Of a stretch of 64,000 bases of DNA, positions 1-9,202 are shown piece after piece. The notes beneath the pieces are model-generated. The model ran no database searches. It was not told where the DNA came from and saw only the letters and a program-made list of their open reading frames with translations. Origin of the DNA: Apibacter raozihei (lineage in GTDB: Bacteria > Bacteroidota > Bacteroidia > Flavobacteriales > Weeksellaceae); contig NZ_CP034930.1 of the NCBI RefSeq assembly GCF_004014855.1, positions 2,213,716 to 2,277,715 on the forward strand, in the 5' to 3' direction. A program made the translations under genes and the position numbers. Within the stretch, counting starts at the first letter, position 1. The number at the start of each line of letters is the position of its first letter.

Positions 1-2
1 GT

Positions 3-674
3 GATCTGGAGCAAGCCCTATATCCGTTGGTGATAGAAGTCAGCCCCTATGAAAATTATGAAAGAATACCCGCTTTTGGCTTATGGAAAAATGACTGGTG
101 GAAAAAGTCGGAGGAATTTTTAAAAAATAAATATGAGGGAGACTTTGCTGAAAATTTGCGGAACCAGTACCGGGAAATGATGGAAACAGAAGAAAAACTG
201 AAGCAGAAAATTCAGGAAGAAGCGTTCTGGCGATTGTATTTTTTAGGTATATCTGAAGAGCAAAAAGAGAAATCCTGCCGTTGGAATATACTGAAGGCCG
301 GAACCCTGTATTTTCAGGGAGCCGTTCAAACGGAAATCAAAGAAAATGAAGTTTTTTCCCGGTATACCGGAATTCCGGAGCTCTGGGAAGATAATTTTAC
401 GGAGAACCTTAACAGACTTTTGAAAATTAAAAAAAATACGCCTTTATTTCTTACTGCGGAAAAGTTAAATGCCGATTGTACGGTTACGGCGCATTGGGAA
501 AAAAATACGGGAAAATTGCTTGCCAAAGCTGCAGATGTAAAAGTGTATTCTATCGATCAGGAGTATTCTTATTCAGAAAAAATAGAAATTAACTTTCATA
601 GTATAAGTATGAGGGAAATTACGCATCCCCGCTCTTTTTCTTTTCAGCTTTCTGAAAAAGAAGAAGATATATAA
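3..674 (+). CDS. Uncharacterised protein upstream of the PAAR-like effector (5' end outside window)
   Basis: The reading frame is open from base 3 (DLEQALYPLVIEVSP) with no stop before a possible TTG at 27, so the gene very probably starts before the window; the TTG is not a convincing start. About 223 residues are visible, soluble, rich in Trp, Glu and Lys, with no signal peptide and no membrane segment. I do not recognise the family. It ends 14 bp before the DUF4280 effector, same strand, so the two are probably cotranscribed. By position it could be a chaperone or adaptor that loads the effector onto a secretion spike, but nothing in the sequence proves that. Its base composition is intermediate between the G+C-rich effector core and the A+T-rich cassettes. 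Confidence 0.75.
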   Translation, partial: DLEQALYPLVIEVSPYENYERIPAFGLWKNDWWKKSEEFLKNKYEGDFAENLRNQYREMMETEEKLKQKIQEEAFWRLYFLGISEEQKEKSCRWNILKAGTLYFQGAVQTEIKENEVFSRYTGIPELWEDNFTENLNRLLKIKKNTPLFLTAEKLNADCTVTAHWEKNTGKLLAKAADVKVYSIDQEYSYSEKIEINFHSISMREITHPRSFSFQLSEKEEDI

Positions 675-688
675 AACAGTACATTCAT

Positions 689-3600
689 ATGCCAGATAAT
701 AAATCAAAAATTACCGGAGTTATCGTAGTGGAAGGAGCGAAAATGAACTGTTCCCTGGGTAACTTATCTCAAGTGCCCCTTACGGTAAATCATAAAGAAG
801 ATGATAAATATTTTATCAACCAGAAGAAAATAGCCACCTGGCGGGAGGAAAGCATACAACACATGAATTTTGGAACTTGCAAAAGAAGTAATCCACAGCC
901 TGCCTGCACTCCTGATATTTCCTGGAAGGATTATTACGAAAATGCAGAATTCGGAAAACAAAAAATACTGATTGATCAATCCCGGGGGACATGTAAATAT
1001 AAAGGGACGGTAACCATAGCCCAGCATGGGCAGAAAAGCCAGCCTTCTTCCCAGCTATATAAAAAAAACAATAAAAATTCCTATGAAATTTTTATGCTCA
1101 GCCCTCAAGTGGCTGCTACCCAAGGCAAACAGCCACCTTCCGTAAGTAAAATAGATCTGGTGGTTTTACCTTCCAAGGTTATTCCTGCCAACCGGGAAGT
1201 AGCTTTTGAAATAGGCGGAGCCCTTAAAAAAATTACGCTGGTTGCTACCGTGGGTAAAAAAGATGATAAAAGCCTGGTTAGCTGGGCAGTATATCGGGGC
1301 GACGATCAAAAAAACAGGATAAAAACCTATCTGGAACACGGAAGCACGTTAAATCTGAATCTGGAAGAGCTGCCCGAAGGCAAAACCACCATTTTCGGAT
1401 ACGGAAAAACGCCTTCCGGAGATTCTACCAAAATAATTATCAACCGCAAGCACAATCAGCTGGAAGGGATTGGGGTAAGCCTGTCGGGAGTTCCTATGGA
1501 AATTGCAGGAACCGCACCTAAAAAAACTCCGGTGCTCTTTACCCCCCAATATAGCTTTCCTCTTCCTGCGAAAAAGGGTTTCCCTATTAACTGGAAAAGA
1601 AAGACTAAATGGACCATTGCGGATGACAAAGGAACGATTTTATATTCCAGCGCCTTGGGGCCATTGTCCAGCTACCCCCAGGGGCTTGTTGCTATAAGTA
1701 CCGCAGAAGAAACCTTAGTTGCCATGTTTATCAACAGCGGAAGTTATCAGGTTACCCTGGAAGATTTTACCTTTAGTTCAGTCACGCAGGTGTCAGTGAA
1801 AAAAACACAGTCGGTTACGATAAAAAACCGTACAGCCGGAGCCATCCTAAATAAAAGCGGTGACTCTTTAAAAATACGGAAAAACGGCCGTATCCATCTG
1901 GAAGCCTCCGGTATTAAATTTGATTACGGATTTGAAGGATTGGGACAAAAAGCCTACTGGCATGTACAGAAAGATAGCGGAAAAATTATTAACTTAGGAC
2001 TTCGTAAAGATGTGAACATGACCGTTTCCCAACTGATAGAAGAATTTAAAAAGCAGCAGGTGCTGATTAGCAGTCCGTATGGACTTTATAAATTTCAGAT
2101 TGACGGGGAAGAAAAAAACCTGATATCCATTGGCAGCACTTCAGACACGGCAGTAGTAGAGGTAGGTAAAAACCGCATGGAAAGCATTGAAGGCCCTGAA
2201 AAAATACCGGTGGGAGCTCAGGTAACTTATAAAATTAAAGCGTTAATGTCTTTGGCAGCCGGCGAGTCTGTTGCGTGGGCCCAGCCCCTGGCTCCGTTTA
2301 TACAATTTTCCTTATCCGCAGACCGGAAAGAAGCCCGGCTGCAACTCAGCCAGCAGGGAAAGGCGCATTTGTCTGCTTCTTTAGAGGGGGCAGAGGTAAG
2401 CTCGCAGCCTATACAGAAAACAGTGGAGGCTTCCTATGTTTTTTTGAAAAAGGCCCTTTGGTGTTACAGCAACGGAAAGCGAAGAGCTGAAACGGGCTGG
2501 GAGGAATCATGCTTTATTCATGTATCTTTGGAAGGGCTTACACGTACTCCCGTTAAGCTCAGGGTATGGGTAGCACATCCCGAGGCCGGAAAAGAAGCAA
2601 GTATCGCTAAGGATGCCTGCCTGCTCAAAGAAATGGAGGCTACCCTGAATGATAAGGGAAGCTGCCAGGTACCTTTTATTGCCGATAAGGAAATCAAAGA
2701 AAAAATACAGAAAGTTATACCGGAAGAAAATAAGCAGGTTTCGCTATTTTTTACACTGGAGTTTACCGCAGGGGAACTCTTGGACTTATCTGACATCCCG
2801 CTGATACATCAGGAAAACAAGCAGGAAGTACCCACGGTAGCAACTCAAGGGAAAATCCAGCACCTGGTGCTGGACCCTGACGAAGACCTGAAACTGCCGG
2901 CAGTTCCCCGCATAAAAGCCATTAACTTTTCTAATGAAGCCGCAGACGATATACAGGTAGGGGTAACCCAGTACGGGAAAAAGCATAAAATCTGGATACA
3001 CACCGTAGGTATGCCCAAACAAAAGCTGGTCGTCATAGTATATAAACAATTGCTGAAAGAAGATTTGAAGGAGACCTACAACCATAAAGAAAAAGCTTTT
3101 GCCGCTACGGCACAGGTGAAAAAATATGAAGCAAAAGAAGTAGGAGCCGACGGCTTATTGACACTGGATTTTACTCCTGAGAAAAAGGATGCCGACGGAG
3201 ACCCTCAATTGTTCTATGTGGCAGTGTTTAAAGAACAAAAAAATGAGAAAGACGAAACGGTTTTGATGGAACTAGGCTCTCAGCTAAAATCATTGGACAG
3301 CCTTCCGTTTGATCAAGAGCTTAATAAAGATGCCTCGCAGGTAGGTATTGTAATGCCTACTCTGGAAGAAGGTCAAACCCCTACGGCGGAACAGCTGAAA
3401 GCCATTGTTTCTAAATTTTTCCATTTTTATAACCCGCTCTATGTGTCTGAAACCGGAACGATAGAAGACCAGCAGGTTATTTCTCCGGTATTGGTAGAAC
3501 GGGGAGAAAGTAAGAAGGTTGGAAAGTGCCCAAGGTGTAACGCCCCTGTAACAGCAGAAGAACTTAAACAAATTTTCTCAGGAGCTTCTAATGAAACTTT

Positions 3601-4981
3601 AACCGCTGTAGCTTCTGTATACACAAAATATATGGAAGATATGAAAATGAATACTTGTTGGAATAAAGCTCATTTCTTTGCACAGGCAAGAGTAGAAAGT
3701 GGAAAGAATTTTATGATAGGACATGGAGAAAGTTTTAATTATTATTGGGAAGATTTAACTGATGGAAAATTTCCACCTTTTACTACAGCTGAAGGAATAA
3801 AGAAAGCAAAAGAATGGGGAAGAAGTGTAAAGAAAAGAACAGACCCAGGATATGTTGCTGTATCTGAAGAAAATCAAAAGAAAATTGCTGAATATATATA
3901 TGGTCCTGGTGTTGTCAAGGGGAAGGAGTTGGGGAATACTCAAACTGGAGATGGTTGGCAGTTCAGAGGTAAAGGACTGATACAGTTGACTGGTAGGTCA
4001 AACTATACTAAAATCAATGCATATTGTAAAAAATATAACGAATTAGGAGATATAGTATTAAATAGTGATTTATTATTAGAAGTAGAAATGGCAGTATTTA
4101 GTTCAATGGCATATTGGCATATGAAAGCAATATATAATGATGCTAATGGTAAAAAAGATACTAAAGCTGCTTGTAAGAAAGTAGGAAATGATTTAGCAGT
4201 AAAAGACGAAGAGGGAAAAAACTCTAAAAACCATATAGAAAAACAGAAGATGTTTGATAAGTATTCTTCTGTTGCTTTTCGTATAGATGATTGTCTATGG
4301 GGGGAAGTTAAAGATGGTTTAAAATTTGATAATTCTGACCTAAAGATACAACAGGGTATAGATTGGCTATTGACTAAAGCTATTGATCAGTCAGAAGTGG
4401 GAATCAAAAATTATAAAGTGAAATATGCTAATGATTCAAATCGGACCTCTGAATCAGGAGAAAATACCATGGATTGTTCAGAATTAGTATGCCGTTATTT
4501 ACAGAAAATTGAGTGGAGTGAAAAAGTAATGGGAGGAAACACTAAATTATTACATGAGTTTGCTGAGAAATATCCTGAATATTTACAGAAACATGATAAC
4601 TTAGATTATAAACCCCAAATAGGAGATATTTTTATTTGGAAAAATAAAAGCGGTGGAATGGGACATACCGGAGTTATTATTAAATATGAAGAAATTCAAA
4701 ATAAAAAAGGAGGAACTGATGAAGTAGTCACAACTATTGAAGCTATAAGTTCTACTGAAACTCCATATGATTTAGATAAAAATATTTCCATGAATGGAGT
4801 TATTAAATTAAAATGGCTTCGAAAATCAAATCACTTACTCAATCACTCACTAACAAATAAAAAAGGGCATAGTGTAACTCCTTGCCGATTTTACACTCCT
4901 TTAATACATTATACAAAAGCAGATAAGAAAATTATATGGAAAGGTAATTCTGCTAATTTTGAAATAAAAAATAAAAATTAA
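689..4981 (+). CDS. DUF4280 (PAAR-like) effector with GH19-like muramidase and NlpC/P60-like amidase tip
   Basis: This 1430-residue protein begins with a DUF4280 PAAR-like domain (about 1-118; Cys-bearing segments MNCSLG, FGTCKRS, RGTCKYKG), the family that caps Bacteroidota type VI or related contractile spikes. Residues 130-920 are beta-rich, Ig-like and of unknown role. VERGESKK at 936-943 is the junction shared with displaced tips downstream, followed by a CPRC pair (C947, C950). Residues 955-1230 resemble GH19 chitinase/lysozyme, with candidate catalytic E1003 (AQARVESG) and RGKGLIQLTG at 1093-1102. Residues 1235-1400 resemble an NlpC/P60 amidase with C1263 (DCSELV) and H1326 (GHTGVI). 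The inferred job is cutting glycan and peptide bonds of a rival's peptidoglycan. G+C drops from about 43-50% to about 30% after the junction, as if the tip was exchanged. The lipoprotein 13 bp downstream is the likely immunity protein. Confidence 0.85.
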   Translation: MPDNKSKITGVIVVEGAKMNCSLGNLSQVPLTVNHKEDDKYFINQKKIATWREESIQHMNFGTCKRSNPQPACTPDISWKDYYENAEFGKQKILIDQSRGTCKYKGTVTIAQHGQKSQPSSQLYKKNNKNSYEIFMLSPQVAATQGKQPPSVSKIDLVVLPSKVIPANREVAFEIGGALKKITLVATVGKKDDKSLVSWAVYRGDDQKNRIKTYLEHGSTLNLNLEELPEGKTTIFGYGKTPSGDSTKIIINRKHNQLEGIGVSLSGVPMEIAGTAPKKTPVLFTPQYSFPLPAKKGFPINWKRKTKWTIADDKGTILYSSALGPLSSYPQGLVAISTAEETLVAMFINSGSYQVTLEDFTFSSVTQVSVKKTQSVTIKNRTAGAILNKSGDSLKIRKNGRIHLEASGIKFDYGFEGLGQKAYWHVQKDSGKIINLGLRKDVNMTVSQLIEEFKKQQVLISSPYGLYKFQIDGEEKNLISIGSTSDTAVVEVGKNRMESIEGPEKIPVGAQVTYKIKALMSLAAGESVAWAQPLAPFIQFSLSADRKEARLQLSQQGKAHLSASLEGAEVSSQPIQKTVEASYVFLKKALWCYSNGKRRAETGWEESCFIHVSLEGLTRTPVKLRVWVAHPEAGKEASIAKDACLLKEMEATLNDKGSCQVPFIADKEIKEKIQKVIPEENKQVSLFFTLEFTAGELLDLSDIPLIHQENKQEVPTVATQGKIQHLVLDPDEDLKLPAVPRIKAINFSNEAADDIQVGVTQYGKKHKIWIHTVGMPKQKLVVIVYKQLLKEDLKETYNHKEKAFAATAQVKKYEAKEVGADGLLTLDFTPEKKDADGDPQLFYVAVFKEQKNEKDETVLMELGSQLKSLDSLPFDQELNKDASQVGIVMPTLEEGQTPTAEQLKAIVSKFFHFYNPLYVSETGTIEDQQVISPVLVERGESKKVGKCPRCNAPVTAEELKQIFSGASNETLTAVASVYTKYMEDMKMNTCWNKAHFFAQARVESGKNFMIGHGESFNYYWEDLTDGKFPPFTTAEGIKKAKEWGRSVKKRTDPGYVAVSEENQKKIAEYIYGPGVVKGKELGNTQTGDGWQFRGKGLIQLTGRSNYTKINAYCKKYNELGDIVLNSDLLLEVEMAVFSSMAYWHMKAIYNDANGKKDTKAACKKVGNDLAVKDEEGKNSKNHIEKQKMFDKYSSVAFRIDDCLWGEVKDGLKFDNSDLKIQQGIDWLLTKAIDQSEVGIKNYKVKYANDSNRTSESGENTMDCSELVCRYLQKIEWSEKVMGGNTKLLHEFAEKYPEYLQKHDNLDYKPQIGDIFIWKNKSGGMGHTGVIIKYEEIQNKKGGTDEVVTTIEAISSTETPYDLDKNISMNGVIKLKWLRKSNHLLNHSLTNKKGHSVTPCRFYTPLIHYTKADKKIIWKGNSANFEIKNKN
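3494..3517 (+). repeat. Tip-swap junction repeat, copy 1 (inside intact effector)
   Basis: These bases encode VERGESKK (effector residues 936-943). The first 20 bases match those at 12492 exactly and those at 17006 with one mismatch. Protein similarity outside this block becomes much weaker on the C-terminal side, so it marks the border between effector core and exchangeable tip. Confidence 0.8.
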
Positions 4982-4994
4982 TAAAACATTCAGC

Positions 4995-6167
4995 ATGAAA
5001 AAAAATATCCTACTATGTTTGGTTTTAATGATTTTATTTTCTTGTCAAGGGCAAGAGAATAAAACTGTAAAAAACACAAATAGTCGAATTAATGATACTA
5101 TGCAAAATAAGTTAAATATGATTAATATTGATCTAAAAGAAATAGAAAAACATATCAAATTACAAATGAATGTTACATGTGGGGATGTTTTTGATCCAGC
5201 ACAAGAATATACACCAACAAAAGAAGATCTTGATATAATGCTTCCTTTATTGGAAAAGTCTTTGTTTAACAGTGGATATAAAATTCCAGACTATTCCCTA
5301 TTTAAACAAAAAATTCAGGAAGGATTTGGGGTTGATATAGATAAAACAAAAGAAGATATAATAATTTTATATTATAATGACAGGTATAATGTTTTAAATG
5401 ATTATGTTTATGGTAATACATATAATTTCTGCATGTCTAATTTATTTATAGATAAAAAAAGAAGAATTATTACTCCAACAGTTTTATTATCTGATTTAAT
5501 AAAAATAAGTGATAGTAAAACAGAAGATTATGCAATTAAGCAGAATTTAAAAGTCCTGTCCTTAAATAAATATCTTTTTTATGAAGATAAAGCGAGCCTT
5601 ACTTATTTATTATCCAGAGATACAGATTTTACAAAAGAGTTATTGGTTTGCTTTGGATATGATAAAGAAGAAAAAATAAACCAGTTAGTATTAGGGGAAT
5701 TATATAATATGTATTCAACGCTTAGAGAAAATTATAAATTAGGAGAAGTCGTATTTGTAAAAAACAAGAAAGGGGAAATGAAAATACGTGAGGGAGTTTT
5801 AAAGACAATAGCGAATAATACTTCAGAAAATAATAATGACTGGTTATATGCAATAAACGATTTTGGATATCGTATCTATTCTAAAGACTATAAAGAAGAG
5901 TATGAATATAAAAATCAATTTACTTTAGAAGAGAAAAGAAAAATAGTAGCTTATATTCTTAATACCTATGCACCGTTATATCATAAATATATAGTAAAAC
6001 ATGAAGGAAAAGCTAATTGGGATCCAGGTAGTATTTTAGAAAACTTATGCGCAGAAGATAACAAACTGAAAGATTATATCATTAGTCAAAAATATTATGG
6101 ATTACCCAATTTAAAAGTTGAATTAGCAATGACTCCATGCCCATGGGAGCCTGCAGACCCAGATTAG
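4995..6167 (+). CDS. Lipoprotein, putative immunity to the effector tip (paralogue 1)
   Basis: The 390-residue product has a lipoprotein signal peptide with lipobox LFSC (Cys near residue 17), so it is expected to be a periplasm-facing lipoprotein. It is one of six readable paralogues and one pseudogene within 12 kb. The family shows an N-terminal helical part (DLDIMLPLLEKSLFNSGY), a central core (LNKYLFYEDKASLTYLLS) and a C-terminal FKK/LxxNNYYxLPxLK-like segment. It starts 13 bp after the effector and is probably cotranscribed with it. Because the effector tip attacks peptidoglycan, a periplasmic lipoprotein is the expected kind of immunity protein; this is inference from position and localisation. 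No described family was recognised. Its closest relative in the window is the pseudogene at 11267-12458. Confidence 0.75.
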   Translation: MKKNILLCLVLMILFSCQGQENKTVKNTNSRINDTMQNKLNMINIDLKEIEKHIKLQMNVTCGDVFDPAQEYTPTKEDLDIMLPLLEKSLFNSGYKIPDYSLFKQKIQEGFGVDIDKTKEDIIILYYNDRYNVLNDYVYGNTYNFCMSNLFIDKKRRIITPTVLLSDLIKISDSKTEDYAIKQNLKVLSLNKYLFYEDKASLTYLLSRDTDFTKELLVCFGYDKEEKINQLVLGELYNMYSTLRENYKLGEVVFVKNKKGEMKIREGVLKTIANNTSENNNDWLYAINDFGYRIYSKDYKEEYEYKNQFTLEEKRKIVAYILNTYAPLYHKYIVKHEGKANWDPGSILENLCAEDNKLKDYIISQKYYGLPNLKVELAMTPCPWEPADPD

Positions 6168-6253
6168 TAGAAATTAATCACTAAAGGTTATATTACTGGC
6201 GTTGTTAGAGCAGAATGTAGTTAAAAGTCAGATACTCTAAAAGCATATTCAAA

Positions 6254-7486
6254 ATGAAAATAGAACTATCTATATTAATTTATTTACTCACTTTGTCTTT
6301 AGTTTTTAGTCAGGGACAGGAGAAAGTCAATATAGAAAAAATACTGAGTAAACAAATAGAAACTGGAAACGATCAGTCCTATGGTTGTTATAGTGATTAT
6401 GGCAAAGAAGATTTAGATGCGTTGGTATCAATAGAAGATACTATTTTAAAAAATAATGGATATAAAACTCCAGAAATAGATATTTTTAATCAAAAAATTA
6501 AAACTATTTTTGGGAGGATTATTGATAATCAATCTAAAAATTCTTATTTAAAAATTTATAAAAATGATAAATGTGATAAGGGAATGGATTATCAACCCTT
6601 TTATACAGGATTGGATTATATCTATGTAGTAAAAAATAATAATTTTATTACGGTTTTTTATTCTTTGCCAAGTATATTAGATTATCAAAAAATATATCCA
6701 GAAATACTAAAATATGAAGAAAGTCCATTAACTTATACATATGCAGATGGAACAGAGATAAAAATTTCTAGGTGGAAAGATTATAAGGATCTTCCTGAAA
6801 AAAGACGTTTCAACCAGCAATTGCTTATTTTCCGCAATAAATATTTATTTAACGATGATCAAAGTCAATTTGCCTGGTTAATCTCTAATGATGAATATTT
6901 TATGAGGAGCTTAGTGACCACCTTTGGCTATACAGAAGATAAAAAATTACTCAAATGGGTGATTGAAAATACAAATTTACCATACTTTGATAAGAATGCC
7001 AAAACAGAAAATTTAAAGGATTTAAGTAAACTATTATGGACAAAAGATTGTAATGGAAACATACGAGTTCATCAGAATACTTTAGATTTAATAAAGGAAT
7101 TATCCACACCGGATGATAATCTTTATATTAAATATATAGCAGAGTATATATCTAATTATATGGTATCTTTTCCATTTAAAGAAGAAGAATTAACTATTGA
7201 ACAACAAGCCAAGATAGCAGCATATATCTTATATTGGGGAGAGCAATATAAATACGATAAACAATATAATTATAATCAAATGTTTATGACCCGATTCTAC
7301 AATTATAATTATCAAAAAGATTTATACGAAAAAGAGTTTATAAAGAATAACTATTACGGCTTACCCAAATTTAAAGAATGGTATGAAGCCGCCAAAAAAG
7401 AAAAAGACTACTTTAATGGAGGCAAAGGAATGGAAGATGATCCCCAACCCTCAGATTATGAATCAAGAGCTAAATATATAAAGTAA
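6254..7486 (+). CDS. Secreted immunity-like paralogue 2 without a lipobox cysteine
   Basis: The 410-residue product is a paralogue of the neighbouring lipoproteins but its signal peptide ends VFSQGQ, where paralogue 1 has LFSCQGQ, so the acylated Cys is missing and the protein may be released into the periplasm. The gene is a mosaic: about 6411-6845 is nearly identical to 10231-10665 (different C-terminal half), and about 6885-7502 is nearly identical to 14598-15215 (different N-terminal half). It does not follow a tip directly; it follows another immunity gene after an 86-bp spacer. The family core FNQQLLIFRNKYLFNDDQSQ is intact. It may be an extra immunity gene kept after its cognate tip was lost. 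Confidence 0.7.
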   Translation: MKIELSILIYLLTLSLVFSQGQEKVNIEKILSKQIETGNDQSYGCYSDYGKEDLDALVSIEDTILKNNGYKTPEIDIFNQKIKTIFGRIIDNQSKNSYLKIYKNDKCDKGMDYQPFYTGLDYIYVVKNNNFITVFYSLPSILDYQKIYPEILKYEESPLTYTYADGTEIKISRWKDYKDLPEKRRFNQQLLIFRNKYLFNDDQSQFAWLISNDEYFMRSLVTTFGYTEDKKLLKWVIENTNLPYFDKNAKTENLKDLSKLLWTKDCNGNIRVHQNTLDLIKELSTPDDNLYIKYIAEYISNYMVSFPFKEEELTIEQQAKIAAYILYWGEQYKYDKQYNYNQMFMTRFYNYNYQKDLYEKEFIKNNYYGLPKFKEWYEAAKKEKDYFNGGKGMEDDPQPSDYESRAKYIK

Positions 7487-7952
7487 ATTATTTTATCATA
7501 AAAACGGTGCAGGGACCTCTAGCTATGCAAGTGATACCGCTTGGTGTGCTGCTTTTGCTAATTATTGTTTAAAAAAAGAAAATCCTGAAATTCCAAGAAA
7601 AGATGGAGTTAATGTGGTTTCTTTTTCGTATTCAGGTTATGAAGAGGTTGAAACCCCTTATTATGGATCTTTTATGGTATGGGCTAAAAATGGTACTTTT
7701 TATAAATCAGGTAGCCAAGGACATGTTGCTATAGCAGTAGGTAAAGTAGGTGATGCATTTGCTCAATTGGGTGGTAATCAAGCAAAGCCTGGTGAAAAAG
7801 AGGGTACTACTGTTAATGTAGTTCTAAGAAAAAGAGACCCTAAAGTCAAATATTTCCATCCCAAACAAGTTCCTAAGATTGAACTGGGAAAACCATTATT
7901 TTCTCCAGCAACAAAAACAGTCAGTAAAGAATCATTAAATTCAACAAGATAA
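7482..7952 (+). pseudogene. Orphan effector tip fragment (TIGR02594-type amidase), no start codon
   Basis: The open frame runs from 7482 with recognisable homology from 7497 (HKNGAG...YASDTAWCAAF). It matches the C-terminal part of TIGR02594/CHAP-like amidases: catalytic Cys in WCAAF (codon 7545-7547), His in QGHVAIAVG and the LGGNQ motif. The N-terminal half of the domain is missing and there is no ATG; the first possible start, GTG at 7614, lies after the catalytic Cys. It cannot be made as an active protein from here. It is followed 20 bp later by a lipoprotein gene, as in an effector/immunity pair. Likely a stored or decaying tip, out of frame with the gene before it. Confidence 0.7.
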
Positions 7953-7972
7953 TTATTTAGAAAGTCAGAGTT

Positions 7973-9199
7973 ATGAAAATATTATTTAACTGTTTATTAA
8001 GTGTAGTTTTAACTATCCAAGGATGCTCACAAAATAAAGAAAACCAAATCAATATTAATTCAAAAAGTGGAGTCAAAGATATTATGATAAAAGAAGTATT
8101 AAAATCTCAATTAAAAGATGGAAATAGTATTCCATTAGGAGATGAATATGAATCTCATGATTATTCAGGAAAAGATTTAGAAGTAACGATTCCTATAATT
8201 GAAAATATTTTAGTAACACAAGGATATAATATTCCTGCACAGTCAGAATTTAACAAAAAAGTTAAACTAAAATTAAACCGAATAATAGATAATAATTCAG
8301 ATAAAAATTATTTATACATAGATTTGTTCGATAAATGCAGTAGAGATATTATTTATAGCAGAAGTCCTGTTTATAACGGAATTTATATAATCAAAAATAA
8401 TAATTTCATTACGAGCTTATTTGCTATCCCTGAACTAATTGATTATCAGAAAGAATATCCCGAAATAGCTCAATTAGAAAATCAAATAATAATAAAGACA
8501 GATTCTTATTGGACAGATAGTTTAGAAATTCCTCATTGGAAAGACGATAAAGATTTACCTAAACAAAGAAAATTCAACCAACAATTACTCATTGCTCGAA
8601 ATAAATATTTATTTAATGATGATCAAAGTCAGTTTGCCTGGTTAATCTCTAATGATAAATACTTTATGAGGAGCTTAGTAACCATCTTTGGCTATACAGA
8701 AGATAAAAAATTATTAAAATGGGTAGTTGAAAACACTTCTTATGATGAGAAAAATAAAGATGATTTTGGTAAAATATTTTGGACTAAAAATTGCAATAAT
8801 ACTATTTATATACATACTAATTCCTTTGATATTATTAATGAGTTTTCACAAGATAGAAAAGAAAAATATCTAATTTATTTGTTAAAATATCTTCAGTATA
8901 TTTTAGATTATGAAAATAATAATCCAAATGATTTAATTAATCAAATATCTTTATCACAAAAAAGTGAAATAATAGCCCATATAATCAACTTCGGAGAAAA
9001 GTTCAGATACAGTGAAAATTTAGGAAAAGAAGATCCATATAAATTTATGGGATGGACTTATCTAATGGATTATAAGCATTTGTATAAAAAAGAATTTGAA
9101 AAAAATAATTTCTATAATTTATCCCAATTTAAAGAAAGGTATAAGAAAGCCGAGGAGTATTGGAGTGAAGAAGTAGCTCCTTTAAATGATGGTGAATAA
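7973..9199 (+). CDS. Lipoprotein, putative immunity (paralogue 3)
   Basis: The 408-residue product has a lipoprotein signal peptide with lipobox IQGC (Cys 18). It carries the family core (FNQQLLIARNKYLFNDDQSQ, then FAWLISNDKYFMRSLVT) and the C-terminal FEKNNFYNLSQFKERY segment. Its N-terminal half (FNKKVKLKLNRIIDNNSDKN) is closest to paralogue 6 at 15747. It starts 20 bp after the tip fragment at 7482-7952 and is presumably cognate to that tip. Function as immunity is inferred from arrangement and predicted localisation only. A+T content is very high, as in all the cassette genes. Confidence 0.75.
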   Translation: MKILFNCLLSVVLTIQGCSQNKENQININSKSGVKDIMIKEVLKSQLKDGNSIPLGDEYESHDYSGKDLEVTIPIIENILVTQGYNIPAQSEFNKKVKLKLNRIIDNNSDKNYLYIDLFDKCSRDIIYSRSPVYNGIYIIKNNNFITSLFAIPELIDYQKEYPEIAQLENQIIIKTDSYWTDSLEIPHWKDDKDLPKQRKFNQQLLIARNKYLFNDDQSQFAWLISNDKYFMRSLVTIFGYTEDKKLLKWVVENTSYDEKNKDDFGKIFWTKNCNNTIYIHTNSFDIINEFSQDRKEKYLIYLLKYLQYILDYENNNPNDLINQISLSQKSEIIAHIINFGEKFRYSENLGKEDPYKFMGWTYLMDYKHLYKKEFEKNNFYNLSQFKERYKKAEEYWSEEVAPLNDGE

Positions 9200-9202
9200 T
9201 AA

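Noticed and set aside
27-674. TTG 27 as start of the first gene
   Set aside because: The same frame is open to the window edge with plausible coding sequence, so the gene is more likely cut by the window.
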